Positions 1-12,099 of a stretch of 64,000 nucleotides of DNA are shown piece by piece. The stretch is taken from assembly GCA_013399855.1 (NCBI GenBank), contig VXAY01005956.1:3336994-3400993 (forward strand). Direction: 5' to 3'. Each line of letters begins with the position of its first letter. The first letter of the stretch is position 1. This stretch comes from Oxyruncus cristatus. Lineage: Eukaryota; Chordata; Aves; Passeriformes; Cotingidae. Position numbers and translations under genes: made by a program. Below the pieces are notes generated by a model. It was not told where the DNA came from and made no database searches. It saw only the letters and a program-made list of their open reading frames with translations.

Positions 1-680
1 TTGCCAGAGAAAAAGTTCAAACACTCCAACAGTTTGAGGCAGAAATTGCTTTAGCTCACAAGTACAACTACAGCACACAGCAAGCTCTGCAATGAGAGAC
101 ATCAAATGAGGTTGGGGAGTCAGGGAGTCAGAGACATCTCTTTGGACACAAGGCCCATTAATTACCTCGCTGGTCAGTGTGGGGATGAGGGTGACACAAT
201 GACAGCCAGGCTGTGTCAGCTGGGAATGAGCTCTGTCGGTGCTGCAGCAGCCTGGCACTCCTGCTCCATCAGTGGGAGTTTGGGATTCCCAGTGCACACA
301 TACATTGTGACAAGCAGATACAACTTCTCTGCAGGCTGGATCAATTAATTATGCTGGCATTTTGACCTATTAGCAATAGGAAAGCCAAGAAGCAAAAGCC
401 CAGTGTCCCGATTCCCGTATCATTCCCATTTTTTTTTGGCCATATTTCCCGCACATCCCAGATGAAGGGAGATCTTGTCCCCTGTGTCATCAGACTTGCA
501 CTTGGAACAGCTGCAGAAATGGGGCTTTGCTCTATTTGTGCAATAACACAAACAGCTCTAAACTCACTTCCAACACAAAGAAATGATGACGGGAATATTT
601 AAAGACAAGCAGCATCAGGCCAGGTAACAATATTTTGAGGAACTTTTCACCAGGCAGCATAACCATTCCAAACATGTTTT
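1..680. other. Non-coding, no recognisable element
   Basis: This is mixed-composition DNA with only short open frames. The only structure I see is an 8-bp tandem duplication (GGGAGTCA twice, 115-130) and a small inverted repeat CCTATT-AGC-AATAGG near 368-382. I recognise no exon, repeat family or RNA gene. Confidence 0.6.
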
Positions 681-689
681 GCTAAATAG

Positions 690-900
690 CAGTACTCTAA
701 AAATGAAACAATTATGTTACTTCCATTAATTAACAGGCAGTAATAGACTTCCATGTGCAGGTGAGCTAACAAATATCACCATGTAATTCCGCAATTACAG
801 TGGCATTGTTTTCCTTTCCCACACATCTGACCCTCAAGGAAGATTTGCATATAGAGGGCAAACACATTTTTCAGTTCCCAGCTTTATTAAGCTATAGCAG
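690..900. promoter_or_regulatory. Candidate conserved enhancer-like element
   Basis: This AT-rich, CpG-poor stretch groups several motif types. It has a TTAATTAAC homeodomain-type site near 727-735, a TTCCGCAAT C/EBP-like site inside the perfect 7-bp inverted repeat at 782-799, and a perfect POU octamer ATTTGCAT at 843-850. A CAATTAG site follows near 909. Motif identities are visible in the sequence; enhancer function is inference from their density. No exon signal is present. Confidence 0.25.
782..799. other. Perfect 7-bp inverted repeat, CCGC loop
   Basis: TGTAATT at 782-788 and AATTACA at 793-799 are perfect reverse complements around a 4-base loop, CCGC, which holds the only CpG nearby. 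It could be a dimeric homeodomain or C/EBP site rather than an RNA hairpin. Confidence 0.6.
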
Positions 901-2640
901 CCCAAATAGCAATTAGAAACAGTGACTACTCATGAGGCTGAAATCATCTTCATCCACTTGGGTCAACAGGAGCACACTGAGTCACAGCACCTTGCTGGTG
1001 GGATCAGCCTGTGGGGCTGAAATTGTGCCCTTCAGTCAAGGGGACATGGCACAGATCCCTGCTGTCACCACTGCTTGCTGTCTCCTTAATAATTTGGGGA
1101 AAGAGACACTAGACCAGTCATCTGGCTGATCTTTGAGCTGCATGGTTTTGAACTTCTGACTGCAGCTTACAGGCCCTTTAGGGAACTGTCTCAGGAACTC
1201 CCAAAAATAAGAACAAATTCACGCCTGTGCCCCCCCTTACGTAAGGCTGAGGAAAGCAGGATGCAGAAGCCCATAACACAGGGTTAAGAGAACTCCTGAA
1301 CCCTACTGAGGGAAAATTCTTGTGTGGAATGCAACACAAGCCAGGTTTCAAGTGTTAAGAGTTTCCACGGGATTGCCCCAGGCAGAATCAGGTTTTACGT
1401 TCTGGTCCAAAGTATAACAGACCTCTCAGTGTCATTAAAAAAAAATATCTTACTCAAGCACTTTGTTCTGCAAATCTAAACTGTCAGAAAAAACAAGGAG
1501 TTCAGAACAGGTACTGACACAAAACAGGATGATGTTCTGTGATGGAAAACCCCTTTGGGCGAGAACATCATCAGTAACTGGTGGATAGCAAAACCTGTGC
1601 TAGTGGTGATGTGCTACTGCACAACACTTCACAAGAGCTTCAAAGAAAGCAAGAAGATCTGGCAAAACAGACACCTGAACATTATTCCAGCCCGAGGCCA
1701 CCAAAACACACACCCGGGAACGCCCGTCAGCAACATGGCACCAGAAAGGAGGACTGAATGAAGGCATGTTCACCGAAGTGGGGAGCACCTTATAAGTTGT
1801 TAGGAACCTCAGGGATGGATCAGACAACCAGAAACCAGCTGTCATTAAACATAATGTGTAGAAATATCAGTTTACAGCTCCTGAGCAAACCTGAGGATTT
1901 TGAACCTAGTTGCAGCCTTAGTGTTTTATGTGCGGCTGTGAGAGCTGTTGAGATGGAAAATGTCAGAAACCAAACATCTCTGGAACACCCACGGTGGAGA
2001 AAGTAACCTACACACAGCAGAAGCAGCCCAAGAAATCCTCTTGCAGTAGTTTGTCTCTGTATCAATCCAAAATAACCATGGAACACAAAGAGGATCCTGT
2101 TTGAGCCAATGGCGAGTGCAAAGCAAGGCACATTATCTTAAAGTTCCTTCATTACCGCTGAGCTGTGAGACCTCACATTTGCTGAGGATCAAGGGATGGT
2201 GCAAGTGTTATTACTATTGCATACACTGACCTAAGGCACGGAAACTTCACCAAATGTAGGGACCTGAGCTCCACAAAACCAGCAGGCAACTCTGCCCTGT
2301 CCAGCGAAGAGCTCTGGAAGTAAAGAAACATGAGTTTAATTCTGCTTCCACTTCACCAGCAAAGCTGAGTGGGAGGGCAGGCACTGTTCAGGCACAGAAC
2401 CGAGGAGGAAAGCAGAAAGAAACAACCAAAACTAAGACATTGTAACTTCATTGAGGATTCATAAGGCATAACAACACCAACCAAAAGTTTTTCTATTTGA
2501 TGTTTCTGTAGCATTAAATTCCTTTAGAAGACCGAAGTACATAATAGCTTGTGCTTTCCAGATAGAAGCACTGTGGTAGCCATTCGGACGTAGAAAGGCT
2601 TTATTCTGCCAGAGATACGAGCCTGGTGGTGCAGCGCGGA
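901..2640. other. Non-coding, no recognisable element
   Basis: The sequence has intermediate composition with short overlapping open frames on both strands around 1555-2131, none of which resembles a known protein. A lone AP-1 heptamer (TGAGTCA) lies near 976-982. I see no repeat family, splice-site pair or promoter. Confidence 0.55.
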
Positions 2641-5220
2641 GAAACACGGGACCCAGCTCTGAATCAGAGCACCCAACTCACTCAGAAATGAGGGTGCTGC
2701 CCTTCTTTCTCAGAGCCTACTCACCACACCTCTGTACCCCCTGCCAACAGAGCCAGTTCTGCTGCTTCCACGGCCTTGCTGGGCAGCTCACAGAGGGGGT
2801 CACTGCTCGCCCAGCTCCAGAAGAGCTGCAAGGCTCCAGCGACGACAGCTGGGAGTGTGATGGGGAGGGCAGAAGAACGGGCCTTACTTCTGGAGAGCCA
2901 GAGCTATTTGGGTGGCTTGTTCGTTAAAACGATACACACATTTAAAAACACGTGAAAAAAGACCGAGGAAAAGCAAAAGTTTGCATCAAAGCCCAACGAT
3001 CCGTGCCCCCTGCTCCCAGGAGAGAAACAGAGAGAGCCTCTCACAGGTCTGAACCTCAACATTCAACAGCAGAAAAGCAGAATAAGCTTTTTTTGCGTGA
3101 ACGGCTGAAATACAGGGCAAGGCTGAATTTCAGTCATAAATTTATTTTTTAAACATTATAAAGAATTCTGATAAACATCTTAAAATGCTTCTTGTTCCCA
3201 CTTGCTACTGTTTAATATCAAATGAATTCTTTTTACTTCCTCACTTTTAAGCTGCCAAAGCACAGAGTAGTTCTGAGAGCTAACAGCAGTGTGAGTTACT
3301 CCAATCCCTGCTTTCATATTACTTTGGGAAAAATGAAACTAGCCTAGTATTGCAAACTGCCACAGGTTTTTCTCACAAGTCCTTTAGTGTCTTGGGTTTT
3401 TAATTCACAGCTCTTTGAGAGAGAAGGTCTCAGGGCTGCAGAGAAAACATGAAAAACACATCTCCTAAAGGCTTCAGAAACAGAAAGCAAAGCACATATA
3501 TAAAAGCAGGGTGTATTATTTTCCAAATTTTCTGATCTCGGGCACTTGACTCATGGTTCTAAAAGTTTCTCAAGGCCAGTGACTTTGGACTCAAGAGCTT
3601 CAGTGAGAGATTCTTAAGAAGAACAGTTAAAATTCAAGGAAATGGTTCAAGCTTTTTTATTGACCCCATCCTTCCACTACAACATTTCTTTGAAGGTGTC
3701 TCCACAATAACACACTGTAATTCCCCAAAGCTAGAATTTCAATTTGCAGGGTTCCACAACACTGCTCTTGCCCAAACCAAACCCGCACACCAACTCCCAC
3801 ATCTCAGATGTGCCAAACCTTAGGAGAGGCCAGGCAGCAGGGAATGAGGCCCTGATGCTCCTGCACATTGCACTGTGAGTAAGCTGTGGCATTTTATCCC
3901 ATTCCAGCACAGTGGGACTTACAGTCTGGTTAAAGCACAGCTGTGGCCAGTCAGCCCCTGGGATGAACCAGAGCAGTGCAAGTTTCTCCTATAACAAGCA
4001 AGGTTTTGATATGATGGTGACTAATAAGTCTTGGGCAGGGAGGAGCATTCCCAGCCAGCTGGGAGGGAGCCTCCAAGCAGGGCACCCCACAGGGCCATGT
4101 TCTGGCCTGAGAGACCTGCTGGTCCCAAGAAACCTCCTTTGCACTGGAATGCCTTTTTTTTTTTTTTTAATATCTACAGAGCATCACAGAAACTTTATAT
4201 CAGCAGAAGTCCATACAACCTGAGTACATGAACAGTCTGTAACTCATAAATTAGGAATGTGTTTGACTTTCACAAGCCTTTTGCCTACAGATGTTGTGTC
4301 TGCAGTCAGCTGAACACATTTCCTTACTAGTGAGAAGATCTCAGATTAGAACCATTTGGGAAAGGAAATCAATCTCTGCTGCCAGCATCACAACTGGATT
4401 TAAGAGCCAAAAAATCATAAAGGGACACAGAAAAAAGGCAACTCCCAGATCCTAACCCTCTGTCCTTTAGGCCCACCAATACTGCCCTGACAAATGACAA
4501 CACTGCACTATTTTATCCCAACAGGCAATGCTGTCTGATCACATTTTACCCAGAGGTGAACAACTGCTTGCACAAATTCTTTTCTACATTTTTGTGAAGA
4601 CAGCAAATAGAGGCTCTCAATGACCCAAAATGTACGCAAATAACGCATGAGCAAAGTTATAATCCTAGACAATTCTTCTGGACAAGACAAGGATGTGAAA
4701 AAATTTTATAAACGTTTTCTTACCTCTTTTCTTGCTTAGATAAATTTTATTTGGGAGATCTCTTTATCAATAGAGGTAACACAAAGCACATTTGCTCTGC
4801 TGTGCTCCACACAGGGCCATCAGAAACAAAGCCATCCATTCTCAGGTGTGCCTGGAGTGCTGATTTTTGTGAGCTTTAGCCTGATTTTTGAGTAACAACA
4901 GCTGTGCACTTAACAATCTTCCTCTCTTCCCCCATGCTTCAACATGCCTCACTGGCAGAGCTGATACAGTGATTACAACAAACCATCAGGGAATTCCTGA
5001 GTTCCTCCATTGCTCCTGCCAGGATATCCATTATTACATGAGATTTTTTTTGTGTCTGTGTGCTTTTGAGATTTTCCACAGCTTACCAAGCTCTGCACTG
5101 TTTTGTGTGATCTAAGAAGAGACCCTGCCTGCCCTACCAGAATTCTTTGCCATGGAAAACCAAAATTTTTTCCCAATTTACCACCACCCAGCTCAGACTG
5201 GAAGGTAATAAGCTTTTCTG
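2641..5220. other. Non-coding, GC-richer then AT-richer
   Basis: The first part (to about 3060) is GC-richer with a perfect 15-base palindrome, GCTCTGA-A-TCAGAGC, at 2656-2670. A TATA-like TATATAAAAG occurs at 3497-3506 with no supporting promoter evidence. A T15 run lies at 4154-4168. Nothing resembles an exon or a known interspersed repeat. Confidence 0.55.
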
Positions 5221-5222
5221 TT

Positions 5223-5258
5223 CATATATAAATATATATGCAGATATATATATATAAT
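5223..5258. repeat. AT-rich simple repeat (TA)n, interrupted
   Basis: Interrupted (TA)n runs are separated by GCAGA. The tract is short and imperfect, so it is probably an old microsatellite. Confidence 0.85.
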
Positions 5259-7240
5259 CCTTGCATGATCTCAATCTAAGTCCATTTGTCAGTAATAAAT
5301 AACTCAGTAATAATTTCTTTTTCTAAAAAAAAATCCAAGAGCCAAAAGACAAAAAAAAAAAAGGAAAGAGAATAACAATAGACTTCTGGGGTTTGGTCAT
5401 TTTCCTCCTCACAATCTCTGCCACAAATCCCTGTTCTCTATGTAAGGATCCTCCCACCTGGAAAAGGGTTTGGGAAGAATTCAGAGCTGACACCATCTTC
5501 CTGTGTGACTGAAAATAGTATTTTCCACCATTCCTTTTCCCAGTGACAGCTGTATCCTGGGGTAACACCAGGTTCCTTCCAAAACAAATGTGACACAGCT
5601 GCTGTGATTTATCTTCACAGCTCATAGCTTAGAGTTACAGACTGAAAATACATTTAACAAGGGGACATCTCCACTGTGTTTTCCTGAATGCTGGAAGAGT
5701 TTCCTCAGTTGCAAGGAGGGTGCTGCAAATTGCCTGAAAAGGCTGAAGCAGCACTGCCAACCAGCTAGACCCACATTGTGTTTCTCTACAAAATCTGGGG
5801 GATTATATTTAGTTTTGGTGAGTTCTTCAGCTTCTGCAGCAGGAAAAGTTTCCTTTTGCCCCAGGCAGAGGAAAAAGCTTCTAAAAGTGTGAATAAACCA
5901 ACAAAGAATTGCAGGAAGGGTTGTTTTTATTTTTTTTTTCAAAATTACCTCATAAAATCCCTGCAGTGTATGTCACAGGTTCAGAAGGTTTCATAAAGCA
6001 GGAGTCAGTAAGGGAGCAGCTCTTGCACATAACTCCTCTGGGCCCTGGCACGGGCTGTGTTGTGCTGGGCACCAGCATCACTCTGGTCAATCTGCCTCTG
6101 TAGGGCAGCCCCACAGATCCCCCACTCCTGCCCATCCCAATCCTCCCACCACCGCGAGGAGACACCTCTGTTTGAAAGGACTTCAGGCCTAATATGCCCA
6201 ACCTGGAAAAATTTCATTATAGAGAAACAAGCTAGAAATCTGCAGACAAAAGGCACCTCTGTAAGAGTGTGTTTATAACTAATTTTATAAGCAGTTACTT
6301 AGTTGTTATGTTCGACTTCAACTTTCTGCATCGTATCACCTGCAGAGTTTGGAGTTCTCCAAAATGCAGGAACTAAGGCTAACGAGTGCACAAGCCATTG
6401 TTGGAGACCCTTACTCCTCCTTCTGACATTAAAAACACCCTGCTTGCCCTCTGAGGAGATCAGGCATCACTGCACAACAGCCTCCAAACCAAGGCCTGGA
6501 TGTCCTTGGGTATGGAACTAATTTCCCAACCTATCAGGGCAGTTCAAGGTGTTACTAAACAGAAATACAAGTTAAGTCACTTAAAACCAGGTCTGTGGGC
6601 TGTGTTGGTATCTGGTAGGTTATAGTTATTGGCACATATTTATTGGATTTTCCTCAAATAAAGGGACTAAACCAGAGGTTTAGTAAATGCTAACTTCTGG
6701 AAATATGAGATAGTTCTGTTCTGCTATGTCTGTTTAATGACTAGTACAGGTTGTTTATTCTCTCAAATGCTCTCGTGCCACAGGGACTGCCTTACATATG
6801 CTCAAAGAAACTGAATCTGCTTTATCTTGACACATCTGATGAATTCTGGCTCTGTAGCCATCCTGTTTACTTGTTTTGCTTGCAAATGGGAAGATGTAAT
6901 GAAGAGAATAATTATTACAAGAGTTGGTTTGGAATAGTTCCACAAAACTTTTTTTTCTTGCCAAAAAAATGTGTTAAGTCAACACGTAAACTTTTTTGCC
7001 GGGAAACGGTTTTCATGCATTCCTCAACAGAAAGTAACCCAGGAAAAACGTTGGGAAAATTTCATTCTTACAGTTTGAAAACAAAAATAATCCTGAAGTT
7101 TGGAATGACTTTTTCATTTTTGTATCAGACAAAGTAGCAGAAAAAAAAAAATTGTACATAAATTAAGGATTTCAGGGTGGTAAAATTACCCAAGTCGACA
7201 CAAACTCATTTCTTGTTGAGGTTTTCAGTTTACAGGAGTC
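5259..7240. other. Non-coding, AT-rich with purine tracts
   Basis: An A12 tract lies at 5351-5362 and a T-rich tract near 5923-5939. Positions 6666-6684 hold a perfect inverted repeat, ACTAAACC-AGA-GGTTTAGT. The longest plus-strand open frame here (about 6751-7137) matches nothing I recognise and is low in complexity. No gene is supported. Confidence 0.55.
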
Positions 7241-7740
7241 TTTTCACATTTTTACACATTCTGAGATTTCACACAGGAAAAAAAAAAAAAAAAAGATGGA
7301 CTCCAGAATAATAGATGTGGGCTGGAAGAGCTCTTTTAAACTTAGTACTAGTTTTGGGCTAGCAGTGAAAGAGAGAGAGAGACACCATGTTACTCTCTGG
7401 ATCCAACAACTTCTATCATGCTGAGATAAAAACGTGTGAACATCGAACACATGGAACACAAGTTCTTTGTTTTTCTTTTCCTAATGAACTCTGCAAAGAA
7501 TGCAACATAATTATGCCTTCGAAAGAAACTACTATGCTATCAGAGATACTAAAAAAGCTCTGTTCTTTGGCTGGCACCCATCTCTGCAAATGCTGTCACA
7601 ACAGTCTCCAAACTGTCACTTCAGCAACTGCCCCTCACGGGAAAAACATATTTCTTCTAATTAGACAAAATTCTAACTCCACATCTGAAGAGCATAATTT
7701 GATCATCTTTTCTCTAGAAACTCATTAACCACTTGAGTTT
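7241..7740. other. Non-coding with A17 and (GA)n tracts
   Basis: An A17 run lies at 7278-7294 and a short (GA)n run at about 7370-7382. No polyadenylation signal sits within about 30 bases upstream of the A-run, so a retroposed transcript tail is not supported. Confidence 0.6.
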
Positions 7741-7766
7741 AATTATTAACATTTGCATTAATAATT
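7741..7766. promoter_or_regulatory. POU octamer inside homeodomain-type inverted repeat
   Basis: AATTATTAA (7741-7749) and TTAATAATT (7758-7766) are perfect reverse complements. The loop between them plus the first base of the right arm reads ATTTGCAT (7751-7758), the POU/Oct octamer. Each arm carries ATTA-type homeodomain cores. The arrangement is directly visible. Binding is inferred from POU and homeodomain preferences, and no expression context is known. Confidence 0.35.
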
Positions 7767-8570
7767 GACTGAATTAACTACCCATTGTGTGAGTGCAGCT
7801 ACTGCTTTGGCAAGAAGATGCTCATTGCCACGGTCCATGGGCACGTCACCAGGGAGGTGGTGTGGACCACGTCCACCTAAGAAACTCCTCTGAATGCCAC
7901 AGGGATTTTACCTCTGGGTTTTTACCTCTGGGTCTGCCATCAGCCCACTGGATGGCTTTGGGCAGGCTATCCCCTTTTTCTTTCCTTTCTACATCTATTT
8001 AGGACGGCCGAGCCATGAGCAGTGACTTCTCTTCCCCTTTTCCTCCTTCAGTCCCACAGTGCCTAATAAAGCGCCCAATAAATTGGGACCCCGAGGCCAT
8101 CGTTTCAACAACAACTGCTGGCAAGGGTGGGAGGTGTCAGTGCTCGGGGAACATGTTCCTGATGCTGTGTGTGGCAAAGTGAAGCTCCCAACATGAGAAA
8201 AAAACAATGAAAAACATCGTGCCTTGGTAGGGCTTAATGCCACGGCGATTCATGCTGGGGCTCCCGCAGGGCCCAGAGCAGCAAGAAATCTGCTGAAAGC
8301 ACTAGGTGCTCTGAGATAAAAACCAAACCATACTGGTTCCTTGATGGAAGCCTTTCAGAGTAGTAGGAAGCCATGATTTATTCAGTAAGAAGCAGGTTTT
8401 CGAGCAGTGTTATAAACACTGAACACGCAGACGCACACTTGCCCCTGGCCTCAGTTGTAAAATGTGATGACTTACAGATTCAGGACACAGTGGGGTGATA
8501 CACAGTATAGTTTTTCACACGCAGAAATATATCATCAGAAAGCTATTTTCTCAAAAAAGCTCTACAATTT
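7767..8570. other. GC-richer non-coding block
   Basis: This patch holds the 14-bp tandem duplication at 7906-7933, a GTGGAC-CAC-GTCCAC inverted repeat at 7862-7876, and CCCAAT-AA-ATTGGG at 8074-8087. An AATAAA occurs near 8064, but nothing upstream looks transcribed. Open frames are short and overlap on both strands. Confidence 0.55.
7906..7933. repeat. Perfect 14-bp tandem duplication
   Basis: TTTTACCTCTGGGT occurs at 7906-7919 and again immediately at 7920-7933 with no mismatch. This looks like a recent replication-slippage duplication, since two identical abutting copies would normally diverge. Confidence 0.9.
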
Positions 8571-8577
8571 GAATTTT

Positions 8578-8640
8578 AAAAAAAAAAAAAATAAAAAAAA
8601 AGGAAACAGAAAGGGGAAGGAAAAGAAACCCAAACACAAT
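8578..8640. repeat. A-rich low-complexity tract
   Basis: The tract is A14-T-A9 followed by a purine-rich stretch of AGG and GAAA units. It reads as plain low complexity. No LINE or SINE body is visible upstream. Confidence 0.8.
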
Positions 8641-9239
8641 AAATAACCTCCCTGAACAACTAACTACTACTTTTGGGTTAAATCAGGGGAGTATGGAGGT
8701 TCAACCCTTTTCTGAAAAATGAAGACACAAGGTTCCATGGGTTTTTTTTTCAATCTCAAGGGGACCATTTCCCGTAGCATTTATTGGTGAATACCTCCAT
8801 GTTAAGGATTTCCTGAATCCTTTTAAATTCTCCACCTGGTATTTGCTGCAGTGTTTTAGGTGTGCAGTAATGTGTGAAACTCCTCAGGAAACTGAAGGGC
8901 TCCAGCACCAGCTCTCTGATATTTGGATACTAACTGGAACATTTTTGATTCACAGCAAAGGAATATAACAAAAGTTACTTTTTGTTACCAGATTTGACAC
9001 ACTTAAGCAGCCCAAAAAAAAAGAAAGAAAAAAAAAAATCGGTGCTAAAAAGGAACTAGCTGAAAAATAAACCTTTCCAAGTTCCCAGTGTCATATTTTC
9101 AGACGAATAAAGGCACAAATTTACGCAAGAGCTTCTACATAAACTGTAATATCAGTCTGCATGAAACTCTGCTGCTTTTGTTATTTCTGCATTTGGTAAA
9201 TTCAGGCATAACAATTCTTGAAGTCCTTCGGCTTTTACA
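8641..9239. other. Non-coding, includes A/GAAA-rich tract
   Basis: A second A-rich tract with GAAAG interruptions lies at 9014-9038. The remainder is AT-rich without recognisable repeats or exons. It leads directly into the PBX-MEIS motif cluster. Confidence 0.55.
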
Positions 9240-9400
9240 AACAGGTATGATTGACAGCCTCTAAATGCTCTGCTTTTCATAACAGCCGTGATTGACAGCC
9301 CCTTGGTGCACAGCCCAATCAGCCTAACAATGTTATTGTTCTCTAATAATTACCTGATAATTTTTTTTCAATGTGTTGCTATTAGTTATGGTTCAACTAA
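9240..9400. promoter_or_regulatory. Candidate developmental enhancer with twin PBX-MEIS sites
   Basis: TGATTGACAG, the known composite PBX-MEIS/PREP decamer, occurs perfectly at 9248-9257 and 9289-9298, and both copies continue identically into CC. A reverse-orientation CAATCA half site follows at 9316-9321, next to a CCAAT-like core. The next 80 bases add ATTGTT (SOX-type), TAATTACC and ATTAGTTA (homeodomain-type). The motif content is seen directly. The enhancer call is inference, strengthened by the unlikelihood of two identical decamers 41 bp apart. Confidence 0.45.
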
Positions 9401-12090
9401 GAGTCCTCAGAACTTTCCGAAAGTTTCACTTGCACTGATTTTGGGCTGCCTTTCTGTGAGCCTGATTCTGTGGCAGCACTGGGATTACACACCCCGGTGC
9501 CCAAGGTGCACTGGTTGTCGATCCAACTGAAACAGATGCCTTCCCTGGCAAACAGAACATATTGAAGCCCAAATATGTGACAATCCATGTGTCATTTTGG
9601 CATGTATCACTCACAAAGTTTTTGTACAAAGAGAAGCGTTCCTTAACTTAATAGTCCCTGGAGCATAAAGAATTTAGCTCATAGTTTGTGTGCATCCAGG
9701 GCCAGAGCCTTGCGTAGGATGTGAGCCTGTAGCTGAGCTCAGTTCAGCACAGTTTATTACCTCCAAGCTGCTCAAGATGGCAGCTTGTTTAACCTCTGCT
9801 GAAAGCAATAACTGAGATTTTTCTGTGTTATAGAAAGATCACCCTCAAGAACACTCAGCCAAGGGACCGACTCGTGTGAATCACTAGCAGAAAATCATGA
9901 CCTGGTAGGGTCCCTCCTCTGTACCTACAAAATAAAATGAATTACATTCCTTTTATGTGAAGAGAGTCAACTGCAGCACTGTATACTAGAAAATGACAAT
10001 CCTAGTTAGAAAATGTGCAACCCTTTTACCCTTGTACTAGGCATAAATCCAAGCTGGATTTCTTCTGAATTTTGAAAGCGTGGGGGTTTTTTTCATCTCT
10101 GTCTTGGTTTTCAGAGAGGACGGAAGCACAAAGGAAGCAGCAAAATGAAAACCCACGTTGTTTCAGATTTCTGAAACTTAGTGAATGTTTTTTTTCTAGA
10201 GTATGGTGAAAAACAGGATAAAGGCCACCCACCTTGCAAGAAAGGCAAAAAAAAAGATTCCTGTCAGAGGGCTATTAAAAGTATATTATGGCATTATGTT
10301 CAGTTACTCTTCAAAGGACCAACAAGAAAAAGAAAACACTTAAATCAAGTATGCTCAGCCTGGGCTTTTCCAAACATGCATGGGGATGCTGAAAAAGGCA
10401 GTAGGTACCTGAAGGAGAAAGCTGAGTGTCCTTCTGGGACTTTGCTTTTCAAAACCAGAAGTGTGGAACTTGAGCACAGCTTTGTAGTTCACTTGCTGGG
10501 TCGCCTTTTCAAGAACCAGTCTAAAGTTTAACCTTTGCACCAAGGTGCACCGTGCACCACCACTCTATAGAACCAAGGCTTGGATTTGTACACATAATGC
10601 TGTAATAGAGAGGGTTTGTGCATGTTTACTGCAAATGAAAGCAAGTACACAATGCACAGATTGTGTAGCCAAATGGGCTAATTCTGCTCATAAACATTTG
10701 TTCACGCAGATTAAGGGGCTATGCTGGGGCCAATTGAACACTTGGGCATTTATTATTTGTTAATTTTCTTTCCAGTACTTCTGAATTTTACCCATATATT
10801 TATAGAACTGACCATTTCCATAATGTACTACCTGTGGCCTTCAAAACAACCTCTAATTATCCACATGAATCATTGTGTTATTGAGTATATTTCCCGTACT
10901 CTAAACATACTGGGCATTTTCTGAAAGTTGGGCTTGGGTTGACAAGTTGTGTAGAGAACAATAGTGAGGTAATGAATCATTGCAATGACAGCTCACTGTC
11001 TCAATACAGACTGAGGGAACTACTCATTGTGTACTGATACAAAGCAGAGGACAAAAAATTCAGCCATCTGTAACTTATGCAAACACCACAAGCAAGAGCT
11101 AAAAACGGCTTCTCACAGATCTTAAGTCAATGGCATCTCTGACACCATTCCTCAAGGACTTTCAGGATGCCTTTCTGAGTTCTCAGCTAATCCTCCTGCA
11201 ATCCTTCACCTCCAGCTTGGGCTCAGAGACTCCTGTAATCCAATGCATCCATCCCAGCTTGCCTGAAGTCTGTTTTGTCACCTAAAGCTGAGTTCTTCCA
11301 CATGCTCACAAACTCTGCTTGCTCACCAAAACACGTGTCAGAGAACAGATTAACCACTGTGCAGGTAAAACCTTTTAGGGGTACAGAGAGGGTAGGGAGG
11401 ACCCACACAAAATACCTGGGGACCTACCCCACCAACAGCAATGAGAAAGAAGTTTCCAAACAGATGAGAGCAACATGCTGCTCTGCTGTCTGAGGCACAG
11501 TGATGTGTGGGAAACAGGCACTGTAAGAACAGCAGAGATGATGGTTTGCAGGGAATAACAGTCTCTTGCAGATCCAAAAGTTTTTTAAAATCATTGAAGC
11601 AACAGGACTTCTTCTGGTGCTTCATGTAAGATTCCCAGATATTTCCAGAGCACAAACTGACCCCTACTGGGCACACTGTCTCCTGGATCCTGTCATTCCT
11701 TCTCTTCACAGATGGAAGCTTAGTCTTAAGGTAATTCTGCTCTGTGGAAGAGTAAGATGAAGAAAGTATTTCACATATATTCATGATTAGAGATGAGGCT
11801 CAGAAGCTACATCGACCAGCCAGTTCTTCACAGACAGCCAGTTGTCCACAAACAAGCCAAAGAAAATCCTGCATGTGGAAGAAGTGCAGCACCATGTCAC
11901 AAAAGCTCATATCAAACAGCTACACAGCCACAGTGTGTGTTGTACTAGAGATACCAGGCTAAGAGAAATTAATGCTCAGTTCTGAGGTTTCCTCTCTGCA
12001 GTGGGTGGGACAAGCTATACCTTCAGTTTTTGCCATGTTTCAGTTAATTTGCCTCATCTTGCTCCCACGAGTTCTATGCTGTAATCCCTA
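9401..12090. other. Non-coding, mixed composition
   Basis: Short unrelated open frames only. About 10740-11000 is AT-rich and CNE-like, with TAATTATCC and AACAATAG motifs. A pyrimidine tract ending CCAG near 10770 resembles a splice acceptor, but no open exon with a donor follows. No known repeat is recognised. Confidence 0.5.
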
Positions 12091-12099
12091 AAACCCCAG

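Noticed and set aside
3497..3506. TATATAAAAG as a promoter TATA box
   Set aside because: No initiator, CpG enrichment, downstream exon or transcript evidence; expected by chance in AT-rich DNA.
7278..7294. A17 run as a retroposon poly-A tail
   Set aside because: No AATAAA within about 30 bases upstream, no recognisable body and no obvious flanking direct repeats.
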